Shown: positions 1 through 6,841 of the stretch, in pieces | Layout of the letters: each line of letters opens with the position of its first letter | Position numbering within the stretch: the stretch's first letter is position 1 | NCBI GenBank assembly: GCA_964595625.1 | Contig: CAZQQU010000020.1 | Coordinates: forward strand, 1-22,252 | Origin: CAZQQU01 sp964595625 | GTDB taxonomy: Bacteria > Bacteroidota > Bacteroidia > Flavobacteriales > Flavobacteriaceae | DNA length: 22,252 nucleotides | Direction: 5' to 3' | Translations under genes and position numbers: made by a program | The notes under the pieces: generated by a model | Told to the model about the DNA's origin: nothing | The model's input: the letters and a program-made list of their open reading frames with translations, nothing else | Database searches by the model: none

Positions 1-1
1 T

Positions 2-74
2 GCGAAAATAGCTCAGTTGGTAGAGCGCCACCTTGCCAAGGTGGAGGTCGCGGGTTCGAATCCCGTTTTTCGCT
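2..74 (+). tRNA. tRNA-Gly (anticodon GCC)
   Basis: A full cloverleaf can be drawn. The acceptor GCGAAAA (2-8) pairs with TTTTCGC (67-73). The D-arm is GCTC/GAGC (11-26). The anticodon stem CCACC/GGTGG encloses loop TTGCCAA, which places anticodon GCC at 35-37. The T-loop is TTCGAAT. The discriminator base is T74, as is usual for bacterial glycine tRNAs. The 3' CCA is not encoded, so it would be added after transcription. It reads glycine codons GGC and GGT. Confidence 0.97.
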
Positions 75-80
75 CTGGTA

Positions 81-108
81 AAAATCCGCTTTCATGCGGA
101 TTTTTTTT
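81..108 (+). terminator. Hairpin plus T-run between the two tRNAs
   Basis: AAAATCCGC (81-89) and GCGGATTTT (96-104) form a perfect 9-bp stem with a 6-nt loop, followed by further T residues to 108. It has the form of an intrinsic terminator just after tRNA-Gly. It could also act as a processing signal, since tRNA-Leu starts only a few bases later at 112. Confidence 0.6.
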
Positions 109-111
109 ACC

Positions 112-195
112 GCTCGAGTGGTGGAACTGGTAGACACGCAGGACTTAAAATCCTGTGGCCATTAGGCTGTGCGGGTTCAAGTCCCGCCTCGAGCA
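112..195 (+). tRNA. tRNA-Leu (anticodon TAA)
   Basis: This is a class II tRNA of 84 nt with a long variable arm. The acceptor GCTCGAG (112-118) pairs with CTCGAGC (188-194), and the discriminator is A195, the leucine identity base. The anticodon stem CAGGA/TCCTG encloses loop CTTAAAA with anticodon TAA at 146-148. The T-loop is TTCAAGT within a GCGGG/CCCGC stem. CCA is not encoded. It reads leucine codons TTA and TTG, which are common in this AT-rich genome. Confidence 0.97.
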
Positions 196-196
196 C

Positions 197-226
197 AAAA
201 AGCCACTTTACTAAAGTGGCTTTTTT
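197..226 (+). terminator. Intrinsic terminator after tRNA-Leu
   Basis: AAAAAGCCACTTT (197-209) and AAAGTGGCTTTTT (213-225) form a 13-bp stem with a 3-nt loop, and the T-run provides the release tract. It is the strongest terminator-like hairpin in the window and closes the tRNA pair. Confidence 0.8.
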
Positions 227-249
227 GTTAGGTATTAAGTCTACGTTAA

Positions 250-279
250 AGCGTTTTACATAACCTAAACGCTGTTTTT
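250..279 (+). terminator. Second hairpin with T-run downstream of the tRNAs
   Basis: AGCGTTT (250-256) and AAACGCT (267-273) form a 7-bp stem with a 10-nt loop, followed by GTTTTT. It is probably a backup terminator for the tRNA transcript. The long loop makes it less certain than the hairpin at 197-226. Confidence 0.4.
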
Positions 280-477
280 AAATCTTTCTAATACAATTCA
301 CAAGTTATCAACCCACAATTCTTCAAAGTGTAACTATTCGTATAAACTAGAGGCCTTCCTCCATCCATTAAAACTAAATGTGGATAGCAAAAATAACTAG
401 TCACTCGAACAGCGGATCCTTTGAAACTGAATATCATTTCTCGGGTTCCTGGTTATAGTTGGGGATTCACCTTTGAA
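280..477. other. Intergenic stretch with no recognised feature
   Basis: I see no plausible coding frame, tRNA, repeat or clear promoter here. It separates the tRNA terminators from the terminator of the minus-strand ahcY gene. Confidence 0.5.
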
Positions 478-478
478 T

Positions 479-507
479 AAAAAAAGCCCCTCGGTGGGGC
501 TTTTTTT
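479..507 (-). terminator. Terminator of ahcY, possibly bidirectional
   Basis: A run of seven A's, GCCCC (486-490), loop TCGGT, GGGGC (496-500) and seven T's form a symmetrical hairpin 14 nt beyond the ahcY stop codon. On the minus strand it ends in a T-run, as an intrinsic terminator should. The symmetry means it could also stop plus-strand transcription from the tRNA side. Confidence 0.8.
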
Positions 508-520
508 CTATGGAAACTTT

Positions 521-1837
521 TTAATATCGATAATAATCCGGTTTAAAGGGACCTGTTACTTCTACTCCGATATAATTGGCCTGCTCCTGGGTAAGGGTTT
601 CTAGTTCTACCCCGATTCTTTCTAAATGTAATCGGGCCACTTTTTCGTCTAAGTGTTTAGGTAGGGTATAGACTTGGTTATCGTAGTTTTGGCTGTGATT
701 CCACAATTCGATTTGAGCCAAGGTCTGATTGGTAAACGAGTTACTCATTACAAAACTTGGATGACCAGTTGCACATCCTAAGTTCACTAAACGACCTTCA
801 GCAAGAACAATGATATCTTTTCCGTTAAGGGTATATTTGTCCACTTGGGGTTTGATTTCAGTTTTAGTGTCACCGTAGTTTTTATTAAGCCATGCCATAT
901 CAATTTCATTATCAAAATGCCCAATATTACAAACAATAGCTTTATCACGCATGGCTAAAAAATGTCTTTCGGTAATAATATCTTTATTTCCGGTAGCCGT
1001 AATTATAATATCGGCATTTTTAATGACACTGTCTAATTTTTTCACTTCATAACCGTCCATGGCGGCTTGCAACGCACAGATAGGGTCAATTTCAGTAACA
1101 GTAACTATCGAACCGGCACCCCGAAATGAAGCAGCGGTACCTTTACCCACGTCACCATAACCACAAACCACCACACGTTTTCCGGCGAGCATGATGTCGG
1201 TAGCACGTCGTACTGCATCCACAGCACTTTCTCGGCACCCGTATTTATTGTCAAACTTAGACTTGGTTACACTGTCATTGACATTGATAGCAGGCATCGG
1301 GAGGGTACCTTTCTTGACCCGTTCATAAAGTCGTAAAACACCGGTGGTGGTTTCTTCAGAGATTCCTTTGATACCGGCGGCCAACTCTGGATAACGGTCT
1401 AAAACCATATTGGTAAGATCGCCTCCATCGTCTAAAATCATATTGAGGGGTTTTCGGTCTTCGCCAAAAAACAGAGTTTGTTCAATACACCAGTTAAACT
1501 CTTCTTCCGTCATTCCTTTCCAGGCATACACCGGAATACCTGCCGCTGCTATTGCAGCAGCTGCATGGTCTTGGGTAGAGAATATATTGCAGGAACTCCA
1601 AGAAACTTCGGCTCCCAAAGCCGTCAAAGTTTCTATCAAAACAGCCGTTTGTATAGTCATGTGTAAACAACCAGCTATTCGGGCTCCTCGTAAGGGTTGT
1701 TGGTCGGCAAATTCTTGGCGTAAAGCCATCAGACCGGGCATTTCTGCTTCAGCAAGTTCAATTTCTTTTCTTCCCCAAGCTGCCAACGACATATCCTTAA
1801 CTTTATGGGTCACATAAGGAGGTGCTATTACTTTCAT
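521..1837 (-). CDS. ahcY: Adenosylhomocysteinase (S-adenosyl-L-homocysteine hydrolase)
   Basis: This cytoplasmic NAD-dependent enzyme reversibly splits S-adenosylhomocysteine into adenosine and homocysteine. It removes the inhibitor left by SAM-dependent methylations and feeds the methyl cycle. The 438-residue protein matches the family length. It shows the substrate-binding stretch CNIFSTQDHAAAA near 83-95, the segment NVNDSVTKSKFDNKYGCRES around 186-204, the NAD-binding glycine loop CGYGDVGKG at 225-233, and the typical C-terminus FKPDYYRY. The ATG at 1837 fits the family, in which KVKD precedes SLAAWGRKEIELAEAEMPG. A second Met lies just before SLAAWG, but starting there would remove the conserved lead-in. 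The gene stands alone, with a -7 box at 1857-1864 and a terminator after it. Identity is secure. Confidence 0.98.
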   Translation of the reverse strand: MKVIAPPYVTHKVKDMSLAAWGRKEIELAEAEMPGLMALRQEFADQQPLRGARIAGCLHMTIQTAVLIETLTALGAEVSWSSCNIFSTQDHAAAAIAAAGIPVYAWKGMTEEEFNWCIEQTLFFGEDRKPLNMILDDGGDLTNMVLDRYPELAAGIKGISEETTTGVLRLYERVKKGTLPMPAINVNDSVTKSKFDNKYGCRESAVDAVRRATDIMLAGKRVVVCGYGDVGKGTAASFRGAGSIVTVTEIDPICALQAAMDGYEVKKLDSVIKNADIIITATGNKDIITERHFLAMRDKAIVCNIGHFDNEIDMAWLNKNYGDTKTEIKPQVDKYTLNGKDIIVLAEGRLVNLGCATGHPSFVMSNSFTNQTLAQIELWNHSQNYDNQVYTLPKHLDEKVARLHLERIGVELETLTQEQANYIGVEVTGPFKPDYYRY

Positions 1838-1856
1838 TTTGATGATTTTTAAAATG

Positions 1857-1864
1857 CAAAGGTA
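1857..1864 (-). promoter_or_regulatory. Bacteroidota -7 promoter box for ahcY
   Basis: On the minus strand this reads TACCTTTG, an exact match to TAnnTTTG, 19 nt upstream of the ahcY ATG. I found no convincing TTG -33 element at the expected spacing, so the call rests on the -7 box and its position. Confidence 0.55.
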
Positions 1865-1927
1865 GCTAATTCTGTGTTATTTAGAAATTCTTTCTAGGGG
1901 GCACTGTAATAACAACTGATTCTTTTT

Positions 1928-1935
1928 TATCTTTG
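1928..1935 (+). promoter_or_regulatory. Bacteroidota -7 promoter box for accA
   Basis: TATCTTTG matches TAnnTTTG exactly and lies 27 nt upstream of the accA ATG. It is divergent from the ahcY box about 65 bp away. No clear -33 TTG is visible. Confidence 0.5.
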
Positions 1936-1962
1936 TAAAACATCCTAAAAAAACCTTTTAAT

Positions 1963-2913
1963 ATGGAATATCTTGATTTTGAGTTGCCTATTAAAGAATT
2001 GACAGAGCAATTAGATAAATGTAACTTAATTGGGCAGGAGAGTGATGTAGATGTAAGTAACACCTGTAAACAAATTGAGAAAAAACTCGAAGAAACTAAA
2101 AAGCAGATATATAAAAACTTAACCCCGTGGCAACGCGTTCAGTTGTCTCGACATCCTAACCGGCCGTATACCTTAGACTATATACATGCGATATGTGGTG
2201 ACACCTTTTTAGAATTGCACGGTGATCGCGGTGTTCGGGACGATAAGGCTATGGTGGGCGGATTGGGAAAAATAGGAGACCAGAGTTTTATGTTTATAGG
2301 TCAACAAAAAGGAACCAATACCAAGACTCGGCAGTACCGTAATTTTGGTATGGCCAATCCAGAGGGCTATCGCAAGGCCTTGCGATTGATGAAGTCTGCA
2401 GAGAAATTTAATGTACCGGTAGTGACCCTAATCGATACCCCGGGAGCTTATCCGGGCTTAGAAGCTGAAGAACGAGGACAGGGAGAAGCTATTGCTCGGA
2501 ATATATTAGAAATGACTCGTCTAAAAGTCCCTATCATAGTGGTTATTATTGGTGAAGGTGCGAGCGGTGGAGCATTAGGAATTGGAGTAGGGGATCGGGT
2601 TTTAATGCTTGAAAACACATGGTATTCTGTTATTTCACCCGAAAGTTGTTCGTCCATCCTATGGAGAAGTTGGGAATATAAAGAACAGGCTGCGGAAGCA
2701 CTTAAATTGACCGCAACCGATATGAAGAAACAAAGTCTAATTGATGGTATTATTAAAGAACCATTAGGAGGAGCTCATAGTCATCGCGAAGAGACTTTTA
2801 AAATCGTAGAGAAAGAAATTCTCAAAGCATATACCCAATTAAAAAAGTTATCCCCAACAGAATTGGTAAAAAAACGCATGGATAAATATGCTGCCATGGG
2901 CGTATATAAATAA
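1963..2913 (+). CDS. accA: Acetyl-CoA carboxylase carboxyltransferase subunit alpha
   Basis: This is the alpha subunit of the carboxyltransferase, which moves the carboxyl group from carboxybiotin to acetyl-CoA to make malonyl-CoA, the first step of fatty acid synthesis. It acts in the cytoplasm as an alpha2beta2 complex with AccD, which is not in this window. The 316-residue length is normal. Family marks include MEYLDFELPIKELTEQL at the N-terminus, RHPNRPYTLDYI, ELHGDRGVRDDKAMVGGLG, the oxyanion-type glycine stretch GEGASGGALGIGVGDR, and ISPESCSSILWR. The ATG at 1963 gives the expected N-terminal helix. Upstream is a -7 box at 1928-1935, and a weak hairpin follows the gene. Nothing is unusual and identity is secure. 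Confidence 0.98.
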   Translation: MEYLDFELPIKELTEQLDKCNLIGQESDVDVSNTCKQIEKKLEETKKQIYKNLTPWQRVQLSRHPNRPYTLDYIHAICGDTFLELHGDRGVRDDKAMVGGLGKIGDQSFMFIGQQKGTNTKTRQYRNFGMANPEGYRKALRLMKSAEKFNVPVVTLIDTPGAYPGLEAEERGQGEAIARNILEMTRLKVPIIVVIIGEGASGGALGIGVGDRVLMLENTWYSVISPESCSSILWRSWEYKEQAAEALKLTATDMKKQSLIDGIIKEPLGGAHSHREETFKIVEKEILKAYTQLKKLSPTELVKKRMDKYAAMGVYK

Positions 2914-2945
2914 TAAAATCGTTTAATACCCTCACATCCATTAAC

Positions 2946-2968
2946 CCGCAAAATGTGGTGCGGTTTTA
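2946..2968 (+). terminator. Weak terminator-like hairpin after accA
   Basis: CCGCA (2946-2950) and TGCGG (2959-2963) make a 5-bp stem with an 8-nt loop, followed by TTTTATTTT. The stem is short, so efficiency is doubtful, but the position 33 nt after the accA stop is right for a terminator. Confidence 0.35.
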
Positions 2969-3083
2969 TTTTCAGTTATTAACATGAAATGGTTAGTTTT
3001 CAACAGTGGTATTGTTTACCAATGGTTAATTTCTCAATTGCTCTTTTTTTAGGTTCATTTAACATTTTATTTACATTCGCACT

Positions 3084-4619
3084 ATGGAAAATACCCGACC
3101 CAATTTTGAATTAGCCCATAAGAAATCCCAGGTAATTTCTTTAGAAAAGGGAAAGATTCCTCCACAAGCAGTTGATTTGGAGGATATTGTAATTGGGGCT
3201 ATGCTAATTGATAAAAAAGGAGTTGATGAAGTTATCGATCTTTTAAGTCCAGAAGTTTTTTATCGTACTGAAAACCAATACATCTTTGAGGCTATTTATA
3301 ATTTGTTTAAATCCGGGCAGCCGGTGGACTTATTAACTGTTTCAGCACAGCTTAAGAAATCGGGGAAATTGGACCAAGCCGGGGGTGAATTTTATTTGAT
3401 ACAACTCACTCAAAAAGTATCTTCTTCAGCACATATTGAATACCACTCTCGGATTATTTTACAAAAACACATCCAGCGGAGTTTGATAAAAATATCTTCC
3501 GAAATTATCGAGCAGGCTTATGATGAAGCTACAGATGTTTTTGATTTGCTTGATGCTGCAGAAAGCAAACTCTACGAAGTAGCCCAGGGCAATTTAAAGA
3601 GATCATTTGAAACCGCTCAAAACTTGGTTATACAAGCCAAAAAGAAAATTGAGGAAATATCGGAGCGACAAGGACTCTCCGGGGTTCCTTCTGGTTTTGA
3701 AAAAGTAGATAAAGTGACCTCCGGCTGGCAACCCAGTGATTTGGTAATTATCGCCGCCCGTCCCGGTATGGGTAAAACCGCTTTGACACTTTCGATGGCT
3801 CGAAATATGGCGGTTCAAAACCAAATTCCCGTGGCCTTTTTCTCTCTCGAAATGTCTTCCGTGCAACTTATTACCCGACTGATTTCGTCAGAAACCGGCT
3901 TGAGTTCCGATAAATTGCGTACCGGAAAACTTCAGGGCTATGAATGGAACCAACTTAACGAAAAAGTCAAGGATTTAGAAAAAGCTCCTTTTTATATTGA
4001 TGATACGCCTTCGTTATCGATTTTTGAATTGCGTGCCAAAGCTCGACGTATGGCTTCCCAATACGGAATTCAAATTATTTTTATCGATTATCTTCAGTTG
4101 ATGACTACTGGCGCCAATAACAAAACCGGAAATCGAGAACAAGAAATTTCCACTATTTCGAGAAACTTAAAGGCTTTGGCCAAAGAACTTAATATTCCTG
4201 TAATTGCACTTTCGCAATTGTCACGGGCTGTTGAAACACGTACTACGAACAACAAACGCCCTTTACTTTCTGACCTTCGGGAATCTGGTGCAATCGAACA
4301 AGACGCCGATATCGTTGCTTTTATTTACCGACCTGAATACTATAAAATTGATTTTTGGGATGATGACGACCAAACGCCTACCGAAGGCCAAGCCGAATTT
4401 ATTATAGCCAAGCACCGTAACGGTGGATTGGAAGACATACGTCTGCGGTTTATCAATAACTTAGGGCGATTTGAAAATTTAGAGGACTATGACACTCCTT
4501 TAGAAATTCCTTCCAAAATGAATGCTGCTAACGATGATACTTTTAAAACAAATACCAATTTTAAAGCCAGTATCGACGAAGCTTTTGATCAACCAGATGA
4601 TAACGACCTGCCTTTTTAA
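3084..4619 (+). CDS. dnaB: Replicative DNA helicase DnaB
   Basis: This is the hexameric 5'-3' helicase that unwinds DNA at the replication fork and works with primase. An N-terminal DnaB domain (about 27-130, starting PPQAVDLEDIVIGAML) is followed by a RecA-type motor. The Walker A motif ARPGMGKTA has GKT at 230-232. Walker B is IIFIDYLQLM with Asp335. SQLSRAVETR and LRESGAIEQDADIV are conserved late motor motifs. No intein or insertion is present. At 511 residues the length is normal for Bacteroidota. The C-terminal tail after about 470 is low in complexity and acidic and ends in DDNDLPF, which resembles the SSB C-terminal peptide. The only promoter-like box seen is TACATTCG, 4 nt before the ATG, which is weak. 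Identity is secure. Confidence 0.98.
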   Translation: MENTRPNFELAHKKSQVISLEKGKIPPQAVDLEDIVIGAMLIDKKGVDEVIDLLSPEVFYRTENQYIFEAIYNLFKSGQPVDLLTVSAQLKKSGKLDQAGGEFYLIQLTQKVSSSAHIEYHSRIILQKHIQRSLIKISSEIIEQAYDEATDVFDLLDAAESKLYEVAQGNLKRSFETAQNLVIQAKKKIEEISERQGLSGVPSGFEKVDKVTSGWQPSDLVIIAARPGMGKTALTLSMARNMAVQNQIPVAFFSLEMSSVQLITRLISSETGLSSDKLRTGKLQGYEWNQLNEKVKDLEKAPFYIDDTPSLSIFELRAKARRMASQYGIQIIFIDYLQLMTTGANNKTGNREQEISTISRNLKALAKELNIPVIALSQLSRAVETRTTNNKRPLLSDLRESGAIEQDADIVAFIYRPEYYKIDFWDDDDQTPTEGQAEFIIAKHRNGGLEDIRLRFINNLGRFENLEDYDTPLEIPSKMNAANDDTFKTNTNFKASIDEAFDQPDDNDLPF

Positions 4620-4653
4620 CGGGGATTTATAAAGTGCATAAGGTAAAAATTAG

Positions 4654-4661
4654 TACCTTTG
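4654..4661 (+). promoter_or_regulatory. Bacteroidota -7 box upstream of the Cys4 membrane protein gene
   Basis: TACCTTTG is an exact TAnnTTTG match, 16 nt before the ATG at 4678. It is identical to the box before ahcY. It would drive the three-gene group of small membrane protein, glycosyltransferase and sigma factor, with a very short leader. Confidence 0.55.
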
Positions 4662-4677
4662 TTAAAAATAGTACCCT

Positions 4678-4881
4678 ATGAAGCTTGTACTCATATCGAT
4701 TGCCCTTCTTTTGATAGCAGTTGCAGGAATTGCCATAAAAATATGGGCTAAAAAAGATGGAAAGTTTTCCGGAACTTGTGCCAGTCAAAGTCCGTTTTTA
4801 AACCAACAAGGCGAACCCTGTGGGTTTTGTGGAAAAATGCCTGACCAGTTTGACACTTGTGAGCAACCGTCCCATTCCTAA
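4678..4881 (+). CDS. Small single-pass membrane protein with four cysteines, possibly NqrM-like
   Basis: This 67-residue protein has one N-terminal membrane segment (about residues 3-23, LVLISIALLLIAVAGIAIKI), then a basic stretch WAKKDGK, then a hydrophilic tail with Cys34, Cys48, Cys51 and Cys61 (GTC, PCGFC, DTC). The layout of one helix, a charged turn, an SGTC-type first cysteine and three more cysteines resembles NqrM (DUF539), the iron-delivery factor for maturation of Na+-pumping NADH:quinone reductase. The cysteine spacing is not identical to proteobacterial NqrM as I remember it, and no nqr gene is in the window, so the function is inference. It is probably a real gene: it has its own -7 box, sits 16 nt ahead of the glycosyltransferase, and has a conserved-looking motif pattern. 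It could otherwise be an uncharacterised metal-binding or redox membrane protein. Confidence 0.8.
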   Translation: MKLVLISIALLLIAVAGIAIKIWAKKDGKFSGTCASQSPFLNQQGEPCGFCGKMPDQFDTCEQPSHS

Positions 4882-4896
4882 TCCTTTCTTGCAGAT

Positions 4897-5994
4897 ATGA
4901 TTTCTGTATTACTCGGCTTTTTTGCAGTTGTTGTATTAGTCAATTGCATTTTTTATTTTTTATTCGGAAAATTACTTTTTATAAAAAAAACTTCGCCCGG
5001 CCCTAATGACAAACCTGTTTCAGTCATTGTCTGTGCTAAAAATGAAGCCGAAAACCTGAGAAATTACGTGCCCATTTTACTTTCTCAGCATTATCCCCAG
5101 TATGAAATTATTTTAATCAATGATGCCTCTACGGATGATACTTTAGAGGTTATCAAGCATTTTGCTAGCCTAGATTCCCGTATAAAAATAGTAGACGTAG
5201 TTAATAATGAGGCCTTTTGGGGGAATAAAAAATATGCATTAACACTGGGAATTAAAAAGGCCAAATACAATCATTTATTATTTATTGATGCCGATTGCAA
5301 ACCAGCGTCTAACCAATGGATACAACATATGGCCGGTCAATTTACCGACCAAAAACAACTCGTTTTAGGCTATGGCCCGTATTTTAAGAAAAAAGGGTTT
5401 CTCAACACCCTCATTCGATTTGAAACGGCTATGACCGCCCTGCAGTATATGAGTTTTGCCAAATGGGGTTTACCGTATATGGGTGTGGGTAGAAATTTAG
5501 CCTATACTTCTGAATTGTTCTATGCTAATCGGGGATTTATGAGCCATATGCGAGTGCGTTCAGGAGATGACGATTTGTTTGTTAACGAAGCCGCTACTAC
5601 CAGTAATACGGCTCTATGTATAGCCCCCGATTCGTTTAGCTATTCCCCACCAAAAAACACTTGGAACGAATGGATTATGCAAAAAAGAAGACATCTGTTA
5701 ACGGCCTACCATTATAAGTTGAAACATAAAATAATATTGGCTCTCTACGCAATTTTTAACTTACTTTTTTGGCTCTTTATGCCAGTGTTGTTTATTTTTG
5801 AGTCTTGGATGCCGGTGTTAATCTTAGTGGCTTTTCGTTTTTTAGTACAATATCTAGTCGTCGGACTGGGTATAAAAAAACTCAAAGAATCCGGGATTAT
5901 TCCTTTTATTCCTTTCCTTGAAATAGTTTTGATTTTCTCCCAAATTCTCGTTTTAATAAAAAATAAAAGTTCGCAACCCGTAGTTTGGAAATAG
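4897..5994 (+). CDS. Membrane-anchored GT2 family glycosyltransferase
   Basis: This is a GT-A fold sugar transferase of family 2, likely acting at the inner face of the cytoplasmic membrane on a lipid or polysaccharide acceptor. The substrate cannot be told from the sequence. The order is: N-terminal membrane helix (about 2-24), SVIVCAKNEAENL (42-54), the nucleotide-binding INDASTDD (74-81), the DXD-like FIDADCKP (129-136), the acceptor-site GDDD (223-226), QKRRH (262-266) in the place of the Q-x-x-RW motif, then two to three membrane helices between about 279 and 360. In the 365-residue protein the missing Trp in the last motif is a mild departure from processive synthases. It starts 15 nt after the small Cys4 gene and overlaps the sigma-factor gene by 10 nt, suggesting one transcript. 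Confidence 0.92.
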   Translation: MISVLLGFFAVVVLVNCIFYFLFGKLLFIKKTSPGPNDKPVSVIVCAKNEAENLRNYVPILLSQHYPQYEIILINDASTDDTLEVIKHFASLDSRIKIVDVVNNEAFWGNKKYALTLGIKKAKYNHLLFIDADCKPASNQWIQHMAGQFTDQKQLVLGYGPYFKKKGFLNTLIRFETAMTALQYMSFAKWGLPYMGVGRNLAYTSELFYANRGFMSHMRVRSGDDDLFVNEAATTSNTALCIAPDSFSYSPPKNTWNEWIMQKRRHLLTAYHYKLKHKIILALYAIFNLLFWLFMPVLFIFESWMPVLILVAFRFLVQYLVVGLGIKKLKESGIIPFIPFLEIVLIFSQILVLIKNKSSQPVVWK

Positions 5995-6548
5995 ATAAAA
6001 AAAAACTCAGTCAGTATATCCGACAAGCCATTTCGGGTAACCAGCATGCGTATAAGTTTTTATTAGATACCTTTTGGAATTATGTTTACAATTTCCAACT
6101 CTCTAGGGTCAAAAACGAAATGGATGCCGAGGATATTACTATTGAAACTTTTTCTAAAGCATTTGATAAACTTCATACTTATAAGGAAGAATACACTTTT
6201 AAAGTTTGGTTGACCACCATCTCCAAAAATATTCATATCGACAAAATTAGAAAGCAGCATACGTTGATTAATACTTCGGAAATAGACAGTTCAACTGCAG
6301 GTATTGTAGACGATTCTCCCACTCCGGAAGACAGTTTGATTACGCAGCAAAATCTGGCGCAATTACTGCAAGACATCAAACAGCTCAAACCCCATTACAG
6401 TGAAGTAATTCAGTTGCGCTATTTTCGAGAAATGAGCTATAAAGAAATTGCCGACCGACTGGATGAACCGGTTAATAATATTAAAGTAAAACTTCTAAGA
6501 GCCAGAAAACTGCTCGCTGAAATAATTGACAAGCGGAAAAAAAATTAA
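5985..6548 (+). CDS. ECF-type RNA polymerase sigma-70 factor
   Basis: This 187-residue extracytoplasmic-function sigma factor carries only regions 2 and 4. Region 2 (about 23-92) contains DAEDITIETFSKAF and FKVWLTTISKNIHIDKIRK. Region 4 (about 127-180) contains VIQLRYFREMSYKEIADRL followed by the DNA-recognition helix, ending NNIKVKLLRARKLL. The start is a TTG at 5985 inside the end of the glycosyltransferase gene. The first in-frame ATG would be at residue 46, inside region 2, so TTG is preferred, and the overlap implies translational coupling. No anti-sigma gene follows; the next sequence is a scaffold gap and then a cassette-like element. The last 50 nt of the gene, with stop codon, occur again after the gap. 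The regulon is unknown. Confidence 0.95.
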   Translation: MEIDKKKLSQYIRQAISGNQHAYKFLLDTFWNYVYNFQLSRVKNEMDAEDITIETFSKAFDKLHTYKEEYTFKVWLTTISKNIHIDKIRKQHTLINTSEIDSSTAGIVDDSPTPEDSLITQQNLAQLLQDIKQLKPHYSEVIQLRYFREMSYKEIADRLDEPVNNIKVKLLRARKLLAEIIDKRKKN

Positions 6549-6553
6549 CTAAC
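6499..6553 (+). repeat. 55-bp direct repeat, left copy (end of the sigma-factor gene)
   Basis: This 55-nt stretch contains the last codons and stop of the sigma-factor gene plus CTAAC. It recurs without a mismatch at 6654-6708, immediately on the other side of the 100-N gap. Its exact length and position at both gap edges point to an assembly overlap rather than a biological repeat. Confidence 0.95.
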
Positions 6554-6653
6554 NNNNNNNNNNNNNNNNNNNNNNNNNNNNNNNNNNNNNNNNNNNNNNN
6601 NNNNNNNNNNNNNNNNNNNNNNNNNNNNNNNNNNNNNNNNNNNNNNNNNNNNN
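6554..6653. other. Scaffold gap of exactly 100 N
   Basis: A run of 100 undetermined bases is a conventional placeholder length. Both flanks carry the same 55 nt, so the true distance may be zero, with the two contigs simply overlapping by 55 bases. Any short frame reading through the N's is meaningless. Confidence 0.97.
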
Positions 6654-6708
6654 GAGCCAGAAAACTGCTCGCTGAAATAATTGACAAGCGGAAAAAAAAT
6701 TAACTAAC
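6654..6708 (+). repeat. 55-bp direct repeat, right copy
   Basis: This is identical to 6499-6553. It repeats the tail of the sigma-factor gene, has no gene of its own, and runs into the palindromic element whose left end (CTAAC) is at 6704. It is best read as the overlapping end of the next contig. Confidence 0.95.
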
Positions 6709-6830
6709 GGTTAGTATATGAAAAGTAGGCGATTACGAAACATGACACTTTCGATGAACCACATAGTTTGATACGTGCTAAAAGCTTTAAATTCAGCAAT
6801 AAATCGCCTATTTTTTATATACATTGTTAG
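6704..6830. repeat. 127-bp imperfect palindromic element (attC- or MITE-like) at the end of an orphan ORF
   Basis: The left arm (6704-6734) and right arm (6802-6830) are imperfect inverted repeats of about 30 bp. Both arms, read inwards, start with CTAAC, contain TATAT and an A-run, and end with TAGGCGATT. The middle holds a small hairpin, CGAAA/TTTCG, and TTTGATACGTGC. On the minus strand the element starts 12 nt after the stop of the ORF at 6842-7342, like the recombination site at the end of an integron gene cassette. The end motifs (CTAAC/GTTAG) recall attC core sites but do not match the consensus fully, and no integrase is in the window. I recall comparable palindromes beside single orphan genes in other Bacteroidota genomes, from memory only. 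Confidence 0.7.
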
Positions 6831-6841
6831 CGGTTCGGGCT

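Noticed and set aside
33..263. 76-codon open frame across the tRNA pair
   Set aside because: It runs through both tRNA genes and their terminators, and the protein shows no family features.
1410..1817. 135-codon plus-strand frame inside ahcY
   Set aside because: It is antisense to a secure gene, and its length follows from codon bias of the real frame.
6481..6687. Minus-strand frame reading through the N gap
   Set aside because: The protein is half undetermined residues and antisense to the sigma-factor gene; it is an artefact of the placeholder.
6683..6690. TTGACAAG in the 55-bp repeat matching half of the palindrome at 16871-16887
   Set aside because: It is a coding stretch of the sigma-factor gene, and an 8-nt match in AT-rich DNA is expected by chance.
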